The notes: generated by a model from the letters alone, not told the origin. 14,378 nucleotides of DNA from CAZPMO01 sp964587515 (GCA_964587515.1 CAZPMO010000123.1:1-14378), one strand, 5' to 3'. Positions 1 to 7,940 are shown, numbered from the stretch's first letter. Program-made: numbers and translations.

Positions 1-88
1 TGATAGAAGCGGACACCCAAAAACTCACCAAAATCCGACTTTATCAACAGTATCGTCACACAACGGAGTGGTGTTGTACTCTACAACC

Positions 89-730
89 ATGAATTCCGTT
101 GTTCCGGGAGGCCGCGTCGGGCCGTTTCCCCCGTTGACCGCCGAGTTGCGCACAGCAAGCCTGCGCGCGACCCTCGACCGGACGCGACCCGGTCAAGCGA
201 TCTGGCTGTTCGCATATGGCTCCCTGATGTGGCGCCCGTGTTTTGAACACGCCGAGGCACGCCCCGCGATGCTCCGCGATTACCGGCGGCGATTCAGTAT
301 CTGGACGGCGCACGCGCGCGGTACGCCGGAGCGCCCGGGCCTCGGCCTGGCGCTCGAACCCGGCTCGGGACATTGTTCGGGGCTTGCCTTTCGTCTCGCG
401 CCCGAGACCATGCGCGCGAGTCTTGAAGCGGTCTGGGACCGTGAAATGGCGACCGGAATCTATAGTGCACATTGGCTGCGGCTCGCCACCGACGACGGCG
501 ACGTGACCGCGATCTGCTTCGTGGCGGATCCCGCGCATCCGCAATATGCCGGCGATTTTGGCCTCGACCGCACCGCGGAAATCATCGCCGGCGCGTCCGG
601 TAAACTTGGAACCTGCGCCGACTATCTCGCCGAGACGGTGGCGGCGCTGACCGAGGCGGGAATCGAGGACGCCGAACTCGGCGTGCTGCTTTCGCTGGTC
701 AACCGGCGTCTTTCGCGCGATGCTAAATAA
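89..730 (+). CDS. chaC: Gamma-glutamylcyclotransferase, ChaC family (glutathione-specific type)
   Basis: Predicted cytoplasmic enzyme that cleaves the gamma-glutamyl bond of glutathione, giving 5-oxoproline and Cys-Gly. Seen: the glycine-rich substrate loop LFAYGSLMWRP near residues 40-50, a conserved arginine/tryptophan stretch RRRFSIWT just after it, and the motif VWDREM, whose Glu matches the catalytic Glu of ChaC proteins. The length of 213 aa is close to the roughly 230 aa of characterised bacterial ChaC. The ATG at 89 was chosen; an in-frame GTG at 68 would add seven residues (220 aa). Neither start has a convincing Shine-Dalgarno sequence, and the family similarity begins well downstream, so the start is uncertain. 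The SDR gene follows 31 nt later in the same orientation and could be co-transcribed. The fold family is fairly sure; glutathione specificity is inferred from family resemblance. Confidence 0.88.
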   Translation: MNSVVPGGRVGPFPPLTAELRTASLRATLDRTRPGQAIWLFAYGSLMWRPCFEHAEARPAMLRDYRRRFSIWTAHARGTPERPGLGLALEPGSGHCSGLAFRLAPETMRASLEAVWDREMATGIYSAHWLRLATDDGDVTAICFVADPAHPQYAGDFGLDRTAEIIAGASGKLGTCADYLAETVAALTEAGIEDAELGVLLSLVNRRLSRDAK

Positions 731-747
731 CAATCAGGAACGTCTTT

Positions 748-754
748 AGGGGAG
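748..754 (+). promoter_or_regulatory. Ribosome binding site of the SDR gene
   Basis: AGGGGAG lies 7 nt upstream of the ATG at 762. It is one of the clearest Shine-Dalgarno sequences in the window and fixes the start of the dehydrogenase. Confidence 0.75.
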
Positions 755-761
755 CAAGAAA

Positions 762-1580
762 ATGGATCAGGAAATCGGCAATATCGATTACACCACCATC
801 GAGGTCGACAAGAACGCGACCTATGACAGTCTGCGCGACCGGGTGGTTATCATCACCGGCGGCGGCCAGGCGATCGGCCGCGGCTACGCCCATTATTTCG
901 CCGCCCAGGGCGCGATCCCCGTGATCGCCGACATCAACGGCGCCAACGCCGACAATGTTGCCAGGGAAATTCACGACAAGCAGGGCCGCGCGCTGGCCGT
1001 CGAAACCGATGTCGGCGATATCGAATCGGCCAGCGCGATGGCCGAACGCGCGCTCAAGGAATATGGCCGCATCGATTGCCTGATCAACAACGCGGCGATC
1101 TTCTCGCGCATCACCATGGCGCCGTTCTGGGAACTGCCGGTCGAGGAATGGGAACGCGCGGTCCAGGTTAACGTCAACGGCGCGTTCTATTGTTCGCGGG
1201 CCGTGGTGCCGGCCATGCAGGAAGCGCGCTGGGGCCGCATCGTGAATGTGTCCTCGGGGACCACCCAGCTCGGCCTGCCCAACTATCTCCACTACATCAC
1301 GACCAAGTCGGCCATGGTCGGCATGACGCGCTCCATGTCGACCGAACTGGGCCCGTGGAACATCACCGTGAATACCTTCTGGCCGGGCGTGATGCAGACC
1401 GAGGTGGAGCGCCCGTCGGTGCCGCGCGAACGCTTCGCGAAATACCTCGACAGCCAGAGCCTGAAGCGCCAGGGCACCATCCACGATCTGTGCAAGGGAA
1501 TGATGTGGCTGTGCTCCGACGAATCCGCCTACATGACCGGCCAGAACATGCTGATCGACGGCGGCGGCAACTTTATCTGA
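762..1580 (+). CDS. Short-chain dehydrogenase/reductase (SDR), classical type
   Basis: NAD(P)-dependent oxidoreductase of 272 aa, a normal length for classical SDRs plus an N-terminal extension of about 25 residues. Seen in order: dinucleotide-binding TGGGQAIG at 32-39; an acidic residue D57 at the end of the second strand, which by family rules favours NAD(H) over NADP(H); NNAA at 109-112; active-site N137; S165; and the catalytic pair Y178-xxx-K182, followed by a C-terminal IDGGG. The full Asn-Ser-Tyr-Lys tetrad is present, so the enzyme should be active. The closest general type is FabG-like 3-oxoacyl reductases and related alcohol dehydrogenases; the substrate cannot be read from the sequence. 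A strong ribosome site supports the start. The stop is 15 nt before the cyclase-ATPase reading frame, suggesting one transcript. Confidence 0.92.
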   Translation: MDQEIGNIDYTTIEVDKNATYDSLRDRVVIITGGGQAIGRGYAHYFAAQGAIPVIADINGANADNVAREIHDKQGRALAVETDVGDIESASAMAERALKEYGRIDCLINNAAIFSRITMAPFWELPVEEWERAVQVNVNGAFYCSRAVVPAMQEARWGRIVNVSSGTTQLGLPNYLHYITTKSAMVGMTRSMSTELGPWNITVNTFWPGVMQTEVERPSVPRERFAKYLDSQSLKRQGTIHDLCKGMMWLCSDESAYMTGQNMLIDGGGNFI

Positions 1581-1595
1581 TGGGATTGCCGCGCC

Positions 1596-3560
1596 GTGGC
1601 CGACGACATCGCGCAATGGCTCGAGGGGCTTGGCCTGGGCCAGCATGCACGGGCGTTTGCCGAGAACGGCGTCGACCTCGATGTCATTTCCGAACTTTCC
1701 GAGGATGACCTCAAGGATCTTGGTCTGAATCTCGGAGACCGCCGTCGACTGCGGCGCGCCGTCCCGACGCTTTCGTCTGCGCAAATCGAACCCGATGTCG
1801 AACCCGCATCGCCCGTCGCGGCATCGGAAGGAAGCACGGGCGAAACGACGTCCGGCGGCGCCGAGCGCCGCCAGCTTACCGTCATGTTCTGCGATCTTGT
1901 GGGTTCGACGGCGTTGTCGGGCACGCTCGATCCCGAGGACTATCGCGGCGTCATGCGGTCCTATCAGGAGACGGTCTCCGCCGCCGTCGGGCGCTATGAC
2001 GGTCATGTGGCCAAGTATCTGGGCGACGGCGTTCTGGTCTATTTCGGCTGGCCCAGGGCACACGAGGACGACGCCGAACGCGCGGTGCGGGCCGGCCTCG
2101 ACGTCATCGCCTCGCTCGTGGATGCCGGGTCGGTCAACGGGCCTGACCTCGAGGCGCGCGTCGGCATCGCCACGGGCGGCGTGGTGGTCGGCGATCTGGT
2201 GGGCGACGGCGTCACGGAGGCCGACGCGGTTTCCGGCGAAACCCCCAATCTGGCGGCCCGTCTGCAACAGGAGGCCGCGCCGGGCTCGGTGGTGGTGGCC
2301 GAGAGCACGCGACGATTGCTCGGGGGCGTCTTCGAATGCGAGGATTTCGGCCAACGCACGCTCAAGGGACTGTCGCAGCCGGTCGGGGTATGGCGTATCG
2401 CCGGCGAGCGCACCATCGAGAGCCGGTTCGACGCGTCGCGCGCGGGACGGTTGACGCCGTTCATCGGTCGCGACCACGAGATCGCACTGCTGCTCGACCG
2501 TTGGGAGCGGGCCAAGGAAGGCGAAGGCCAGGTGGTGCTGCTGTCGGGCGAGGCGGGGATCGGCAAGTCGCGGATCGCCCAGGCGCTGCGCCAGCAACTC
2601 GCGGCCGACCCGCATACAAGGTTACGCTTCCAGTGCTCGCCGCATTACGAATCCAGCGCGCTGCATCCGTTCATCGCGCAACTCGACCAGGCGGCAGGCT
2701 TCGCTTCGAACGTCGGACCGGCGGCCAAGCTCGACAAGCTCGAGGAACTGCTTAAGCAATCGTCCGACGAATTGGCGGCAGTAACGCCGTTGTTCGCGGC
2801 GTTGCTGTCGATTCCCACCGATGACCGCTACGCGCCGCTCGAGATGTCGCCGCAACGCCTGAAGGACCGGACCCTCGAAGCGTTGCTGGGACAGCTCGTC
2901 GGTCTCGCGGGCCGCGACCCCGTGCTGATGTTTTTTGAAGACGTTCATTGGGCCGACCCGACCACGCTGGAAGCCCTGGCGGAAATGGTGGACCGGATTC
3001 AGGACGCCCGCGTGCTGGCGCTGATCACTTTCCGGCCGGAATTCGAGCCGCCGTGGCGCGGTCACACTCATCTCACCACGCTGACGCTCAACCGCCTGAC
3101 CCGGAACCAGTGCAGGTCCATGGTCGAGCGCGTGACGGCGGGCAAGCCGCTGCCCGACGAAGTTCTCGATCAGATCGTCGCCAAGACCGACGGCGTGCCG
3201 CTGTTCGTGGAGGAGTTGACTAAGACGGTGCTCGAATCGGGCTTGCTGGCGGATGCCGGCGACCGCTATGCGCTCACAGGCCCGTTGCCGGCGCTCGCCA
3301 TACCGGCGACCTTACGGGATTCCCTGATGGCCCGGCTCGACAGGCTGGCGCCGGTCAAGGAGATCGCCCAGATCGGCGCCGCCATCGGCCGCGAATTCTC
3401 ATATCGACTGCTTGCCGCCGTATCGCCCAAGACCGGCGACGCTCTCGATGACGCGCTGGCGCAACTGGTCGAGGCGGAGCTGATATTTCGCCGCGGCGGC
3501 GACGACGAGGCTCGCTATTTCTTCAAGCACGGGCTGGTCCAGGACGCGGCCTACGAATAA
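1596..3560 (+). CDS. N-terminal part of the interrupted gene: SAM domain, adenylate/guanylate cyclase domain, AAA-type ATPase
   Basis: This part ends at the TAA and could still give a 654-aa protein. Domains seen: SAM-like domain at about 1-58 (DIAQWLEGLGL, ISELSEDDLKDLGL); a class III cyclase domain at about 90-268; and an ATPase domain from about 288. The cyclase site looks intact: metal-binding D100 (MFCDLVGS) and D144 (KYLGDG), preceding K140 that fits the purine-selecting Lys, and the transition-state pair N218 and R222 in PNLAARL. The ATPase has Walker A GEAGIGKS at 318-325 and Walker B-like LMFFEDVHWAD around D449. The start is GTG at 1596, giving the family-typical MADDIAQWLEGLGL, with TGGGA about 10 nt upstream. 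Predicted role: cytoplasmic signalling protein making cAMP or cGMP; the partner is unknown. Without the TPR sensor half, regulation would be lost. Confidence 0.85.
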   Translation: MADDIAQWLEGLGLGQHARAFAENGVDLDVISELSEDDLKDLGLNLGDRRRLRRAVPTLSSAQIEPDVEPASPVAASEGSTGETTSGGAERRQLTVMFCDLVGSTALSGTLDPEDYRGVMRSYQETVSAAVGRYDGHVAKYLGDGVLVYFGWPRAHEDDAERAVRAGLDVIASLVDAGSVNGPDLEARVGIATGGVVVGDLVGDGVTEADAVSGETPNLAARLQQEAAPGSVVVAESTRRLLGGVFECEDFGQRTLKGLSQPVGVWRIAGERTIESRFDASRAGRLTPFIGRDHEIALLLDRWERAKEGEGQVVLLSGEAGIGKSRIAQALRQQLAADPHTRLRFQCSPHYESSALHPFIAQLDQAAGFASNVGPAAKLDKLEELLKQSSDELAAVTPLFAALLSIPTDDRYAPLEMSPQRLKDRTLEALLGQLVGLAGRDPVLMFFEDVHWADPTTLEALAEMVDRIQDARVLALITFRPEFEPPWRGHTHLTTLTLNRLTRNQCRSMVERVTAGKPLPDEVLDQIVAKTDGVPLFVEELTKTVLESGLLADAGDRYALTGPLPALAIPATLRDSLMARLDRLAPVKEIAQIGAAIGREFSYRLLAAVSPKTGDALDDALAQLVEAELIFRRGGDDEARYFFKHGLVQDAAYE

Positions 3561-4691
3561 TTGTTGAAGAGCGATCGCCAGATCCTCCACCGCAGCATCG
3601 CCGAGGCGCTGGACGGAGATTTTCCCGACATCGTCGAGGCCGAGCCGGAAATCCTGGCGCATCACTATACGGAAGCGGGGCAGGTCGAGCCGGCGATAGA
3701 GAATTGGCGGCGGGCCGGTGAACGCGCGGTCGGGCGTTCGGCTCACGCCGAGGCGGTGGTGCATATCGAAAGGGCGCTCGCGCTGCTCGATACGCTGCCC
3801 GCCGACCCCCGGCGGGACGGGCGCGAGCTCGACCTGAGGCTGCTGTTGGGCGGATCGCAACTCATGGCCAAGGGGCATGGAGCTTCGGAAGTCGAGGAGG
3901 CCTACAACCGCGCCCTCGCGCTGTGTCAAAAGGGTGGCGAGACCACCCAGTTGGTCCGCGCGCTGTTCGGACTATGGCGTTATCACATCGTGCTGCCGAA
4001 TTACCAAACCTGTCTCGATCTGTCGCGGCGATTGCTCGAACACGCAAACCGGTCCGACGACCCGGTGGCGCGGGTGCTGGGTTATTACGGCGACGGATTT
4101 TCACGCATTATGATCGGCGATTTTGAGCCGGCGAGACAATCCATGGACGCGGCTCTTGAAATCTACCACCCCGACCAGCGAGACTCGCCGGCCTTTCGCC
4201 AGGGTCAGGACCCGGGCGAGGCATGCTTCGTCTATCGCGGGTTGGTGCTGTGGTTGCTCGGGTATCCCGATAAGGCGTTGGCGAGCGCCGAAGAAGGCAT
4301 CACGTTGGCGGAGACCATCGCTGACCCGTTCACCCAGACCCACGTCCACGCGTTTTGCGCCGTGCTGGCCCAATTCCGCAGGGACCACGAGGCTCAACGC
4401 CATAACGCCGACGAGTCGGTGCGGCTCTCGAAGCAGTACGGTTTCTCGCTGTGGGAAGTATGGGCCGGGTTCTACGGCCATTTGCTCGACGCCGACACCC
4501 AAACCGAGCGCGGCATCGAGGTGTTGCGAAAGGATATGCGGGACTTAGAGGACATCGGCATCGAAATCTATCGGCCGCTCCATCATTCTCAGATCGCCGA
4601 GACCTATGCCCGGGCAGGTCTGTACGATGGCGCGCTGGTCGAAATTCGCGCCGGGCTGAAGGCGGCCGAGGCCGCGAATGAGCGGTCGTGA
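3561..4691 (+). pseudogene. Middle part of the interrupted gene: TPR-like helical region
   Basis: The segment between the two stops is in the same frame as the upstream cyclase-ATPase. It begins at the first codon after the TAA (LLKSDRQILHRSIAEAL), which in relatives directly continues the ATPase domain. It contains repeated amphipathic helix pairs such as PAIENWRRAGERAV, EEAYNRALALCQKG and DKALASAEEGITLA, typical of the tetratricopeptide-like region of cyclase/ATPase regulators. No Shine-Dalgarno precedes the TTG codons at 3561 and 3564, so independent translation is unlikely. It is an untranslated remnant unless the upstream stop is read through. Confidence 0.7.
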
Positions 4692-4973
4692 GAGGCCGAG
4701 ATGCGCCGGCTCGAGGGCGCGTTCCTGTTGGCGCGGGATGACGATGCGGAGGCGGCGGAGGCCGGTTTCAGCCGGGCGCTTGAGATCGCCAGGCAACAGC
4801 AGGCCAGATCGTTGGAGCTTCGCGCCGCCATGAGCCTTGCCGAGCTATGGCGCTCCCAGGGCAAGACCATCGAGGCCCGCGATCTGCTGGCGCCCGTATA
4901 CGGTTGGTTCACCGAAGGGTTCGATACCGCCGATCTGAAAGACGCGAAAGCGTTGCTCGATAAACTTTCGTGA
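4692..4973 (+). pseudogene. C-terminal remnant of the interrupted gene: final TPR-like repeats
   Basis: Codons after the TGA continue the same frame to a TGA at 4971-4973. The sequence EAEMRRLEGAFLLARDD, then AEAGFSRALEIARQQQ and KDAKALLDKLS, is the usual C-terminal end of cyclase-ATPase-TPR proteins. An ATG at 4701 has GAGAGG a short distance upstream, so a 90-aa piece could be translated by re-initiation. Nothing suggests it has an independent function. Confidence 0.65.
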
Positions 4974-5000
4974 TCGGCGACGTTCGCAATGACCGTATAC

Positions 5001-5043
5001 AAATGCCGCGCCGGGTGGCGGACCCGGCGCGGCGTTTGATTTT
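5001..5043. terminator. Bidirectional intrinsic terminator between convergent genes
   Basis: A perfect 12-bp stem, GCCGCGCCGGGT at 5005-5016 pairing with ACCCGGCGCGGC at 5022-5033, closes over a 5-nt loop. It is flanked by AAAT on the left and GTTTGATTTT on the right, so both strands have a T-rich run after the hairpin. It lies between the cyclase-TPR end (4973) and the protease stop (5062) and can serve both transcripts. Confidence 0.85.
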
Positions 5044-5061
5044 CGGCTATCCGGGTCGTCC

Positions 5062-6945
5062 TTACGGACGATCGAACTCGGAGCCGATCGTTTCGATGCC
5101 TTCGACGCCATCGACCGTCGCCGACGTCGAGTAGTGGCCGGACGGCGCGCTTCGCCATACGAAGGTGGCGATATCGGCCGAATCCGTCAACGCGGTCGCT
5201 GTCGCGGGTTCGGCGCTTCCCTCCCATGTCACCGACGCCGCCACGACAGCGCCGACCACGGCAATACCCGCATCCGTCACCGCGATGTCGATGAAGAGAT
5301 GCTTTTTCTTGCTGTCGTAATTGATGGTGATCAGATCCGCCCCATCGGGTGTCGGATCGGCAACGTTATCGACGGTGACGGAGATGCTGGCCTTTCTCGG
5401 CTGGCCAGCCGTATCTGTTGCCGTCACGTTGATGACGTGAACGCCTTCGGTATAACCCGTGGTGTCCCAGTTTACGGACCAGGTGTCCGCCGTGTCGTTG
5501 CTGACACCGCTCATCGTTTGACCTTCGATGTCGAACACGACCTGATTTACGCCAATGTCGTCGGTGATGGTGGCTGCAATATCGAGAGAGCCCGATACTG
5601 TGTCGCCATTTGCCGGCGAGGTTATGGTAACCGATGGCGCGGCGTCGATGTCGCCGCCGGAGCCGGCGCCGTTGGGCGCGAAGACGCCCGCGTTGCCGAC
5701 ATCGAGAAGCGGCTCATTCACGCTATCGCGATCACCGCTCCAACCATCGTTGCCGGCAGATTCGATGGCCGCCTCCATGGCCGCCGGGTCCGGCTGAGGA
5801 TCCATGGACGCGAGAAGGGCGGCCGCGCCCGCGACGTGGGGGGACGCCATGGAGGTGCCGCTGATGGTGTTGTAGCCGCCGTCGTTCCAGGTCGACAGGA
5901 TGCAGACGCCGGGCGCGATGACGTCGACCGCGGCCCCAAAATTGGAGAAGCTGGCGAGCGTGTCCTCGCCCTCGCCGCCGCGACACGTTGCGATCCAGGG
6001 GCCGCCACCGGGATTGCCGTCGGAATCGGCCAGTGCGGAAACCGTCATCATGCCGGCCCGCGCGCCGTGTTTCTGTTTGCAGTTGGCGGGTGAGGTGTCG
6101 CTGGCGTCGGTCGCCGAGTTGCCGGCGGCGACCGCGATAAAGACGCCCGCCGCGACGGCGCCGTCGATCGCCTCGCACAACGCCGCGCTATCACCGCCGC
6201 CGAGGCTCATATTCGCGACCGTGATATCGACGTCGGGATTGCTTGCGGCCCACTCGACGCCGGCGATGACGTTGGAATACCAGCCAGAGCCGTTATTCTT
6301 CATAACCTTGACGCCCCACATCCTGGCGCCCGGCGCCACGCCGGTTACCAGACCGCCGATGGTGCCGGCCACATGGGTGCCGTGGCCGTTGCCGTCATCG
6401 CCGCTGTTTGTGTTGCATTCCTGCCAACGGTCCAGATTGGGACCGCCCGTGCAGTCGGTGTGCCCGGCCTTGTTGATGTCCGGATGATCGGCGATGCCCG
6501 TATCGATCACCGCGACATCGGCGTCGATGTCGCCCACGCCCCATCCGCCGGACGGGACATTGATCCGCTGAATACCGGTCGGGGTCTCGGTGGCCGAGCT
6601 GTGGGCCCACTGATCCGCCTCGATAAACGCGACGCGCGGGTCGCGGCTGAGACCGGCCAGCGCGGCTTCCGGAACGGAGGCCGAAAAGCCCTTGATAACG
6701 TTCGAATAGAGGAAGCCCCGGCCAAGCCCGTGGGTGCGCGCCATTTCGTTCGCGACCGCCGCCGGGTCGGCGACGTCATCGCGCAGAACGACAATATACT
6801 GGCCCTTGATGGGGCCGGTCAGGCGCAATTGAACGGCGCTGTTGGCGCCTTTGCCGCCGCGCCCGTTCTGGGCCTCGGCCGGCATCGCGGCCAAAAGCGC
6901 AACCGCCGCGGCGGCCATCGCTATTCGTCTCATGAAGCCCATCAT
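5062..6945 (-). CDS. Secreted subtilisin-family serine protease (S8) with I9 propeptide and Ig-like domain
   Basis: Exported endopeptidase of 627 aa. Seen in order: signal peptide with positive start, hydrophobic core and an AEAQ cleavage region at about 24-26; inhibitor I9 propeptide at about 48-115 (QYIVVLRDDVADPAAVANEM); catalytic domain with D148 (VAVIDTG), H188 (GNGHGTHVAG), oxyanion N276 (AAGN) and S365 (GTSMASPHVAG). The triad is complete. A bacterial Ig-like domain follows at about 436-528 (SVTITSPANGDTVSG to ISVTVDN), then about 95 residues of beta-rich sequence I cannot assign. The catalytic domain resembles the proteinase K branch. ATG at 6945 is preferred over GTG at 6951 because GGGAGAG (6951-6957) sits at proper spacing for it and overlaps the GTG. 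It is transcribed alone from the promoter at 7004-7032. Likely role: extracellular protein degradation. Confidence 0.93.
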   Translation of the reverse strand: MMGFMRRIAMAAAAVALLAAMPAEAQNGRGGKGANSAVQLRLTGPIKGQYIVVLRDDVADPAAVANEMARTHGLGRGFLYSNVIKGFSASVPEAALAGLSRDPRVAFIEADQWAHSSATETPTGIQRINVPSGGWGVGDIDADVAVIDTGIADHPDINKAGHTDCTGGPNLDRWQECNTNSGDDGNGHGTHVAGTIGGLVTGVAPGARMWGVKVMKNNGSGWYSNVIAGVEWAASNPDVDITVANMSLGGGDSAALCEAIDGAVAAGVFIAVAAGNSATDASDTSPANCKQKHGARAGMMTVSALADSDGNPGGGPWIATCRGGEGEDTLASFSNFGAAVDVIAPGVCILSTWNDGGYNTISGTSMASPHVAGAAALLASMDPQPDPAAMEAAIESAGNDGWSGDRDSVNEPLLDVGNAGVFAPNGAGSGGDIDAAPSVTITSPANGDTVSGSLDIAATITDDIGVNQVVFDIEGQTMSGVSNDTADTWSVNWDTTGYTEGVHVINVTATDTAGQPRKASISVTVDNVADPTPDGADLITINYDSKKKHLFIDIAVTDAGIAVVGAVVAASVTWEGSAEPATATALTDSADIATFVWRSAPSGHYSTSATVDGVEGIETIGSEFDRP

Positions 6946-6950
6946 TGTCA

Positions 6951-6957
6951 CTCTCCC
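6951..6957 (-). promoter_or_regulatory. Ribosome binding site of the protease gene
   Basis: GGGAGAG on the minus strand, 5-7 nt before the ATG at 6945. It decides between that ATG and the upstream GTG at 6951, whose first base lies inside this site. Confidence 0.65.
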
Positions 6958-6989
6958 AAACTACGCATAATCATTACGATAAATCAGAT

Positions 6990-6999
6990 CTCGATCGAG
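6990..6999. promoter_or_regulatory. Possible operator: perfect palindrome at the predicted protease transcription start
   Basis: CTCGATCGAG is a perfect 10-bp palindrome located 4 nt downstream of the -10 box and spanning the expected +1. A repressor bound here would block initiation. Such short palindromes also arise by chance, so this is only positional evidence. Confidence 0.3.
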
Positions 7000-7003
7000 G
7001 TAA

Positions 7004-7032
7004 ATTATATAAAAATTTACCAATATGATCAA
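7004..7032 (-). promoter_or_regulatory. Sigma-70-type promoter of the protease gene
   Basis: On the minus strand, -35 TTGATC (7032-7027), a 17-nt spacer, then a perfect -10 TATAAT (7009-7004). The predicted start of transcription is near 6997, leaving a leader of about 50 nt before the ATG at 6945. The spacer is AT-rich and sits in an AT-rich block. Confidence 0.65.
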
Positions 7033-7179
7033 GTTCATGTGATGGTATTCAATGAGAACTAACAGATCGTATATTTAAAAATAAATCGTCCATCCGTTTT
7101 ATTTATTAATTAAAATTGTAATAAAAATTTATATTTATTGTAAATATATTTTGGGAAGCATCGGAGTTTCGCTGAAATC

Positions 7180-7824
7180 CTACAGATTCGGGTAGGCTTC
7201 GCCCCAGCGGTCCAGGTAGACGATATCGCTCAGTGGGCCGCGGCCGACGGGACCAAAATTGCCCATGGGATAGCCGATCGGGATGATGGCGTAGGAATCG
7301 ACGCCCGGGGGCAGGCCCAGCGCGGCTTCCGATTCCTCTTTATACATCAGGTGACGGGTGGTCAGGGTGGCGCCCAGCCCCAGGGCGCGTGCGGCCAGCA
7401 GCATATTCTGCACCGCCGGGTAAATCGAAGGGGCGCTGGTCGCGAGGTTCGGCCCCACCTCGCCGTGCTCGAGGCAGGCGACGATCCACACCGGGGCCTC
7501 GTGGAAATGCTCGGTCAGGTAGACGACCGCCGCGTGTTGACGCTGGTAGCGTTCCTTGGTGACGCCGGGCGGCGGCGCGCTGGCCTCGTAACGCGGACCC
7601 ACGACCTCGTCGAGCGCACGTTTGTAAAACACCTGAACCGCCTTTTTGATCTCGGTGTCTTTCACCACCATAAAGCGCCAGCGCTGGGTGTTGGCGCCAT
7701 TGGCGGCGCTTGTGCCGGCCTCCAGAATTTTACGGATCATCTCTTCGGGCACCGGGTCCGGCTTCAAACGCCGCATCGCCCGCGTGGTTTGCATGATCTC
7801 GAATACGTCGGTGCCAATAACCAT
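7180..7824 (-). CDS. Nitroreductase family FMN-dependent oxidoreductase
   Basis: Predicted cytoplasmic flavoprotein of 214 aa using NAD(P)H to reduce nitro compounds, quinones or similar acceptors; the physiological substrate is unknown. Seen: the FMN-phosphate-binding start TTRAMRRL at 13-20, AANGANTQRWRFMVV at 40-54 (the variant of the family's S-x-x-N-x-Q-x-W/x-F segment), and the C-terminal GLGATLTTR and IIPIGYPMGNFGP, typical of the fold. The ATG at 7824 is preferred because GGGGAAGCAGGAA precedes it; an upstream ATG at 7863 would add 13 residues. It is divergent from the molybdoenzyme operon with about 130 nt between starts, so they may share control. No strong terminator follows; a weak AT hairpin lies at 7130-7148. 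Confidence 0.88.
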   Translation of the reverse strand: MVIGTDVFEIMQTTRAMRRLKPDPVPEEMIRKILEAGTSAANGANTQRWRFMVVKDTEIKKAVQVFYKRALDEVVGPRYEASAPPPGVTKERYQRQHAAVVYLTEHFHEAPVWIVACLEHGEVGPNLATSAPSIYPAVQNMLLAARALGLGATLTTRHLMYKEESEAALGLPPGVDSYAIIPIGYPMGNFGPVGRGPLSDIVYLDRWGEAYPNL

Positions 7825-7904
7825 TTCCTGCTTCCCCGTTGTGATCGACGACGAGGCTATCATTGAAACGGCCGCTGCTCCAAACCCGCCCCCCTATCCT
7901 TGCG

Positions 7905-7926
7905 GCGAATTCCGGCCTAGATTCGC
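7905..7926. promoter_or_regulatory. Dyad element in the divergent control region
   Basis: GCGAAT (7905-7910) and ATTCGC (7921-7926) form an inverted repeat with a 10-nt spacer, between the divergent nitroreductase and molybdoenzyme starts and 28 nt before the ATG at 7954. The arrangement fits a dimeric regulator site. No matching second copy was noticed and no consensus -35/-10 pair could be placed with confidence nearby. Confidence 0.3.
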
Positions 7927-7940
7927 AGGCACCGTATTCC

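Larger units (their letters stand above)
1596..4973 (+). pseudogene. SAM / class III nucleotidyl cyclase / ATPase / TPR protein, interrupted by two in-frame stop codons
   Basis: One continuous reading frame of 1126 codons (including the final stop) is broken only by TAA at 3558-3560 and TGA at 4689-4691; there is no frameshift between the parts. Relatives normally read through both positions. In the first, VQDAAYE is usually followed by Ser-Leu-Leu, so TAA fits a TCA-to-TAA change. In the second, ERS*EAE sits where relatives usually carry Trp (ERWWEAE-like), so TGA fits TGG-to-TGA. With both restored, the product would be about 1125 aa, the usual size for cyclase-ATPase-TPR regulators. Other genes here end in TGA, which argues against a recoded TGA. 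I infer recent decay by point mutation. The three remaining parts are listed separately. Sequencing error is possible but would need two independent substitutions. Confidence 0.75.
6958..7179. other. AT-rich intergenic block between nitroreductase and protease
   Basis: About 220 nt without a gene. Composition drops sharply against the GC-rich surroundings: 7081-7150 has only 9 G or C in 70 bases. The protease promoter is in its left half. At 7130-7148 an AT hairpin (TATATTTA/TAAATATA with a 3-nt loop) is followed on the minus strand by a T-rich run and could weakly terminate nitroreductase transcripts. I see no ORF of substance and no RNA gene. Confidence 0.6.

Noticed and set aside
723..2615. 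630-aa minus-strand open frame opposite the SDR and cyclase genes
   Set aside because: It is antisense to two well-recognised genes, is Arg/His/Gly/Ala-rich as expected of a mirror frame in GC-rich DNA, and shows no domain.
4689..4691. TGA read as Trp or selenocysteine instead of stop
   Set aside because: TGA ends other genes here, no hairpin resembling a selenocysteine insertion element was noticed, and the TAA upstream would stay unexplained. Nonsense mutation is simpler.
5134..6093. 319-aa plus-strand open frame opposite the protease
   Set aside because: Antisense to a complete subtilisin-like protease with signal peptide and catalytic triad.
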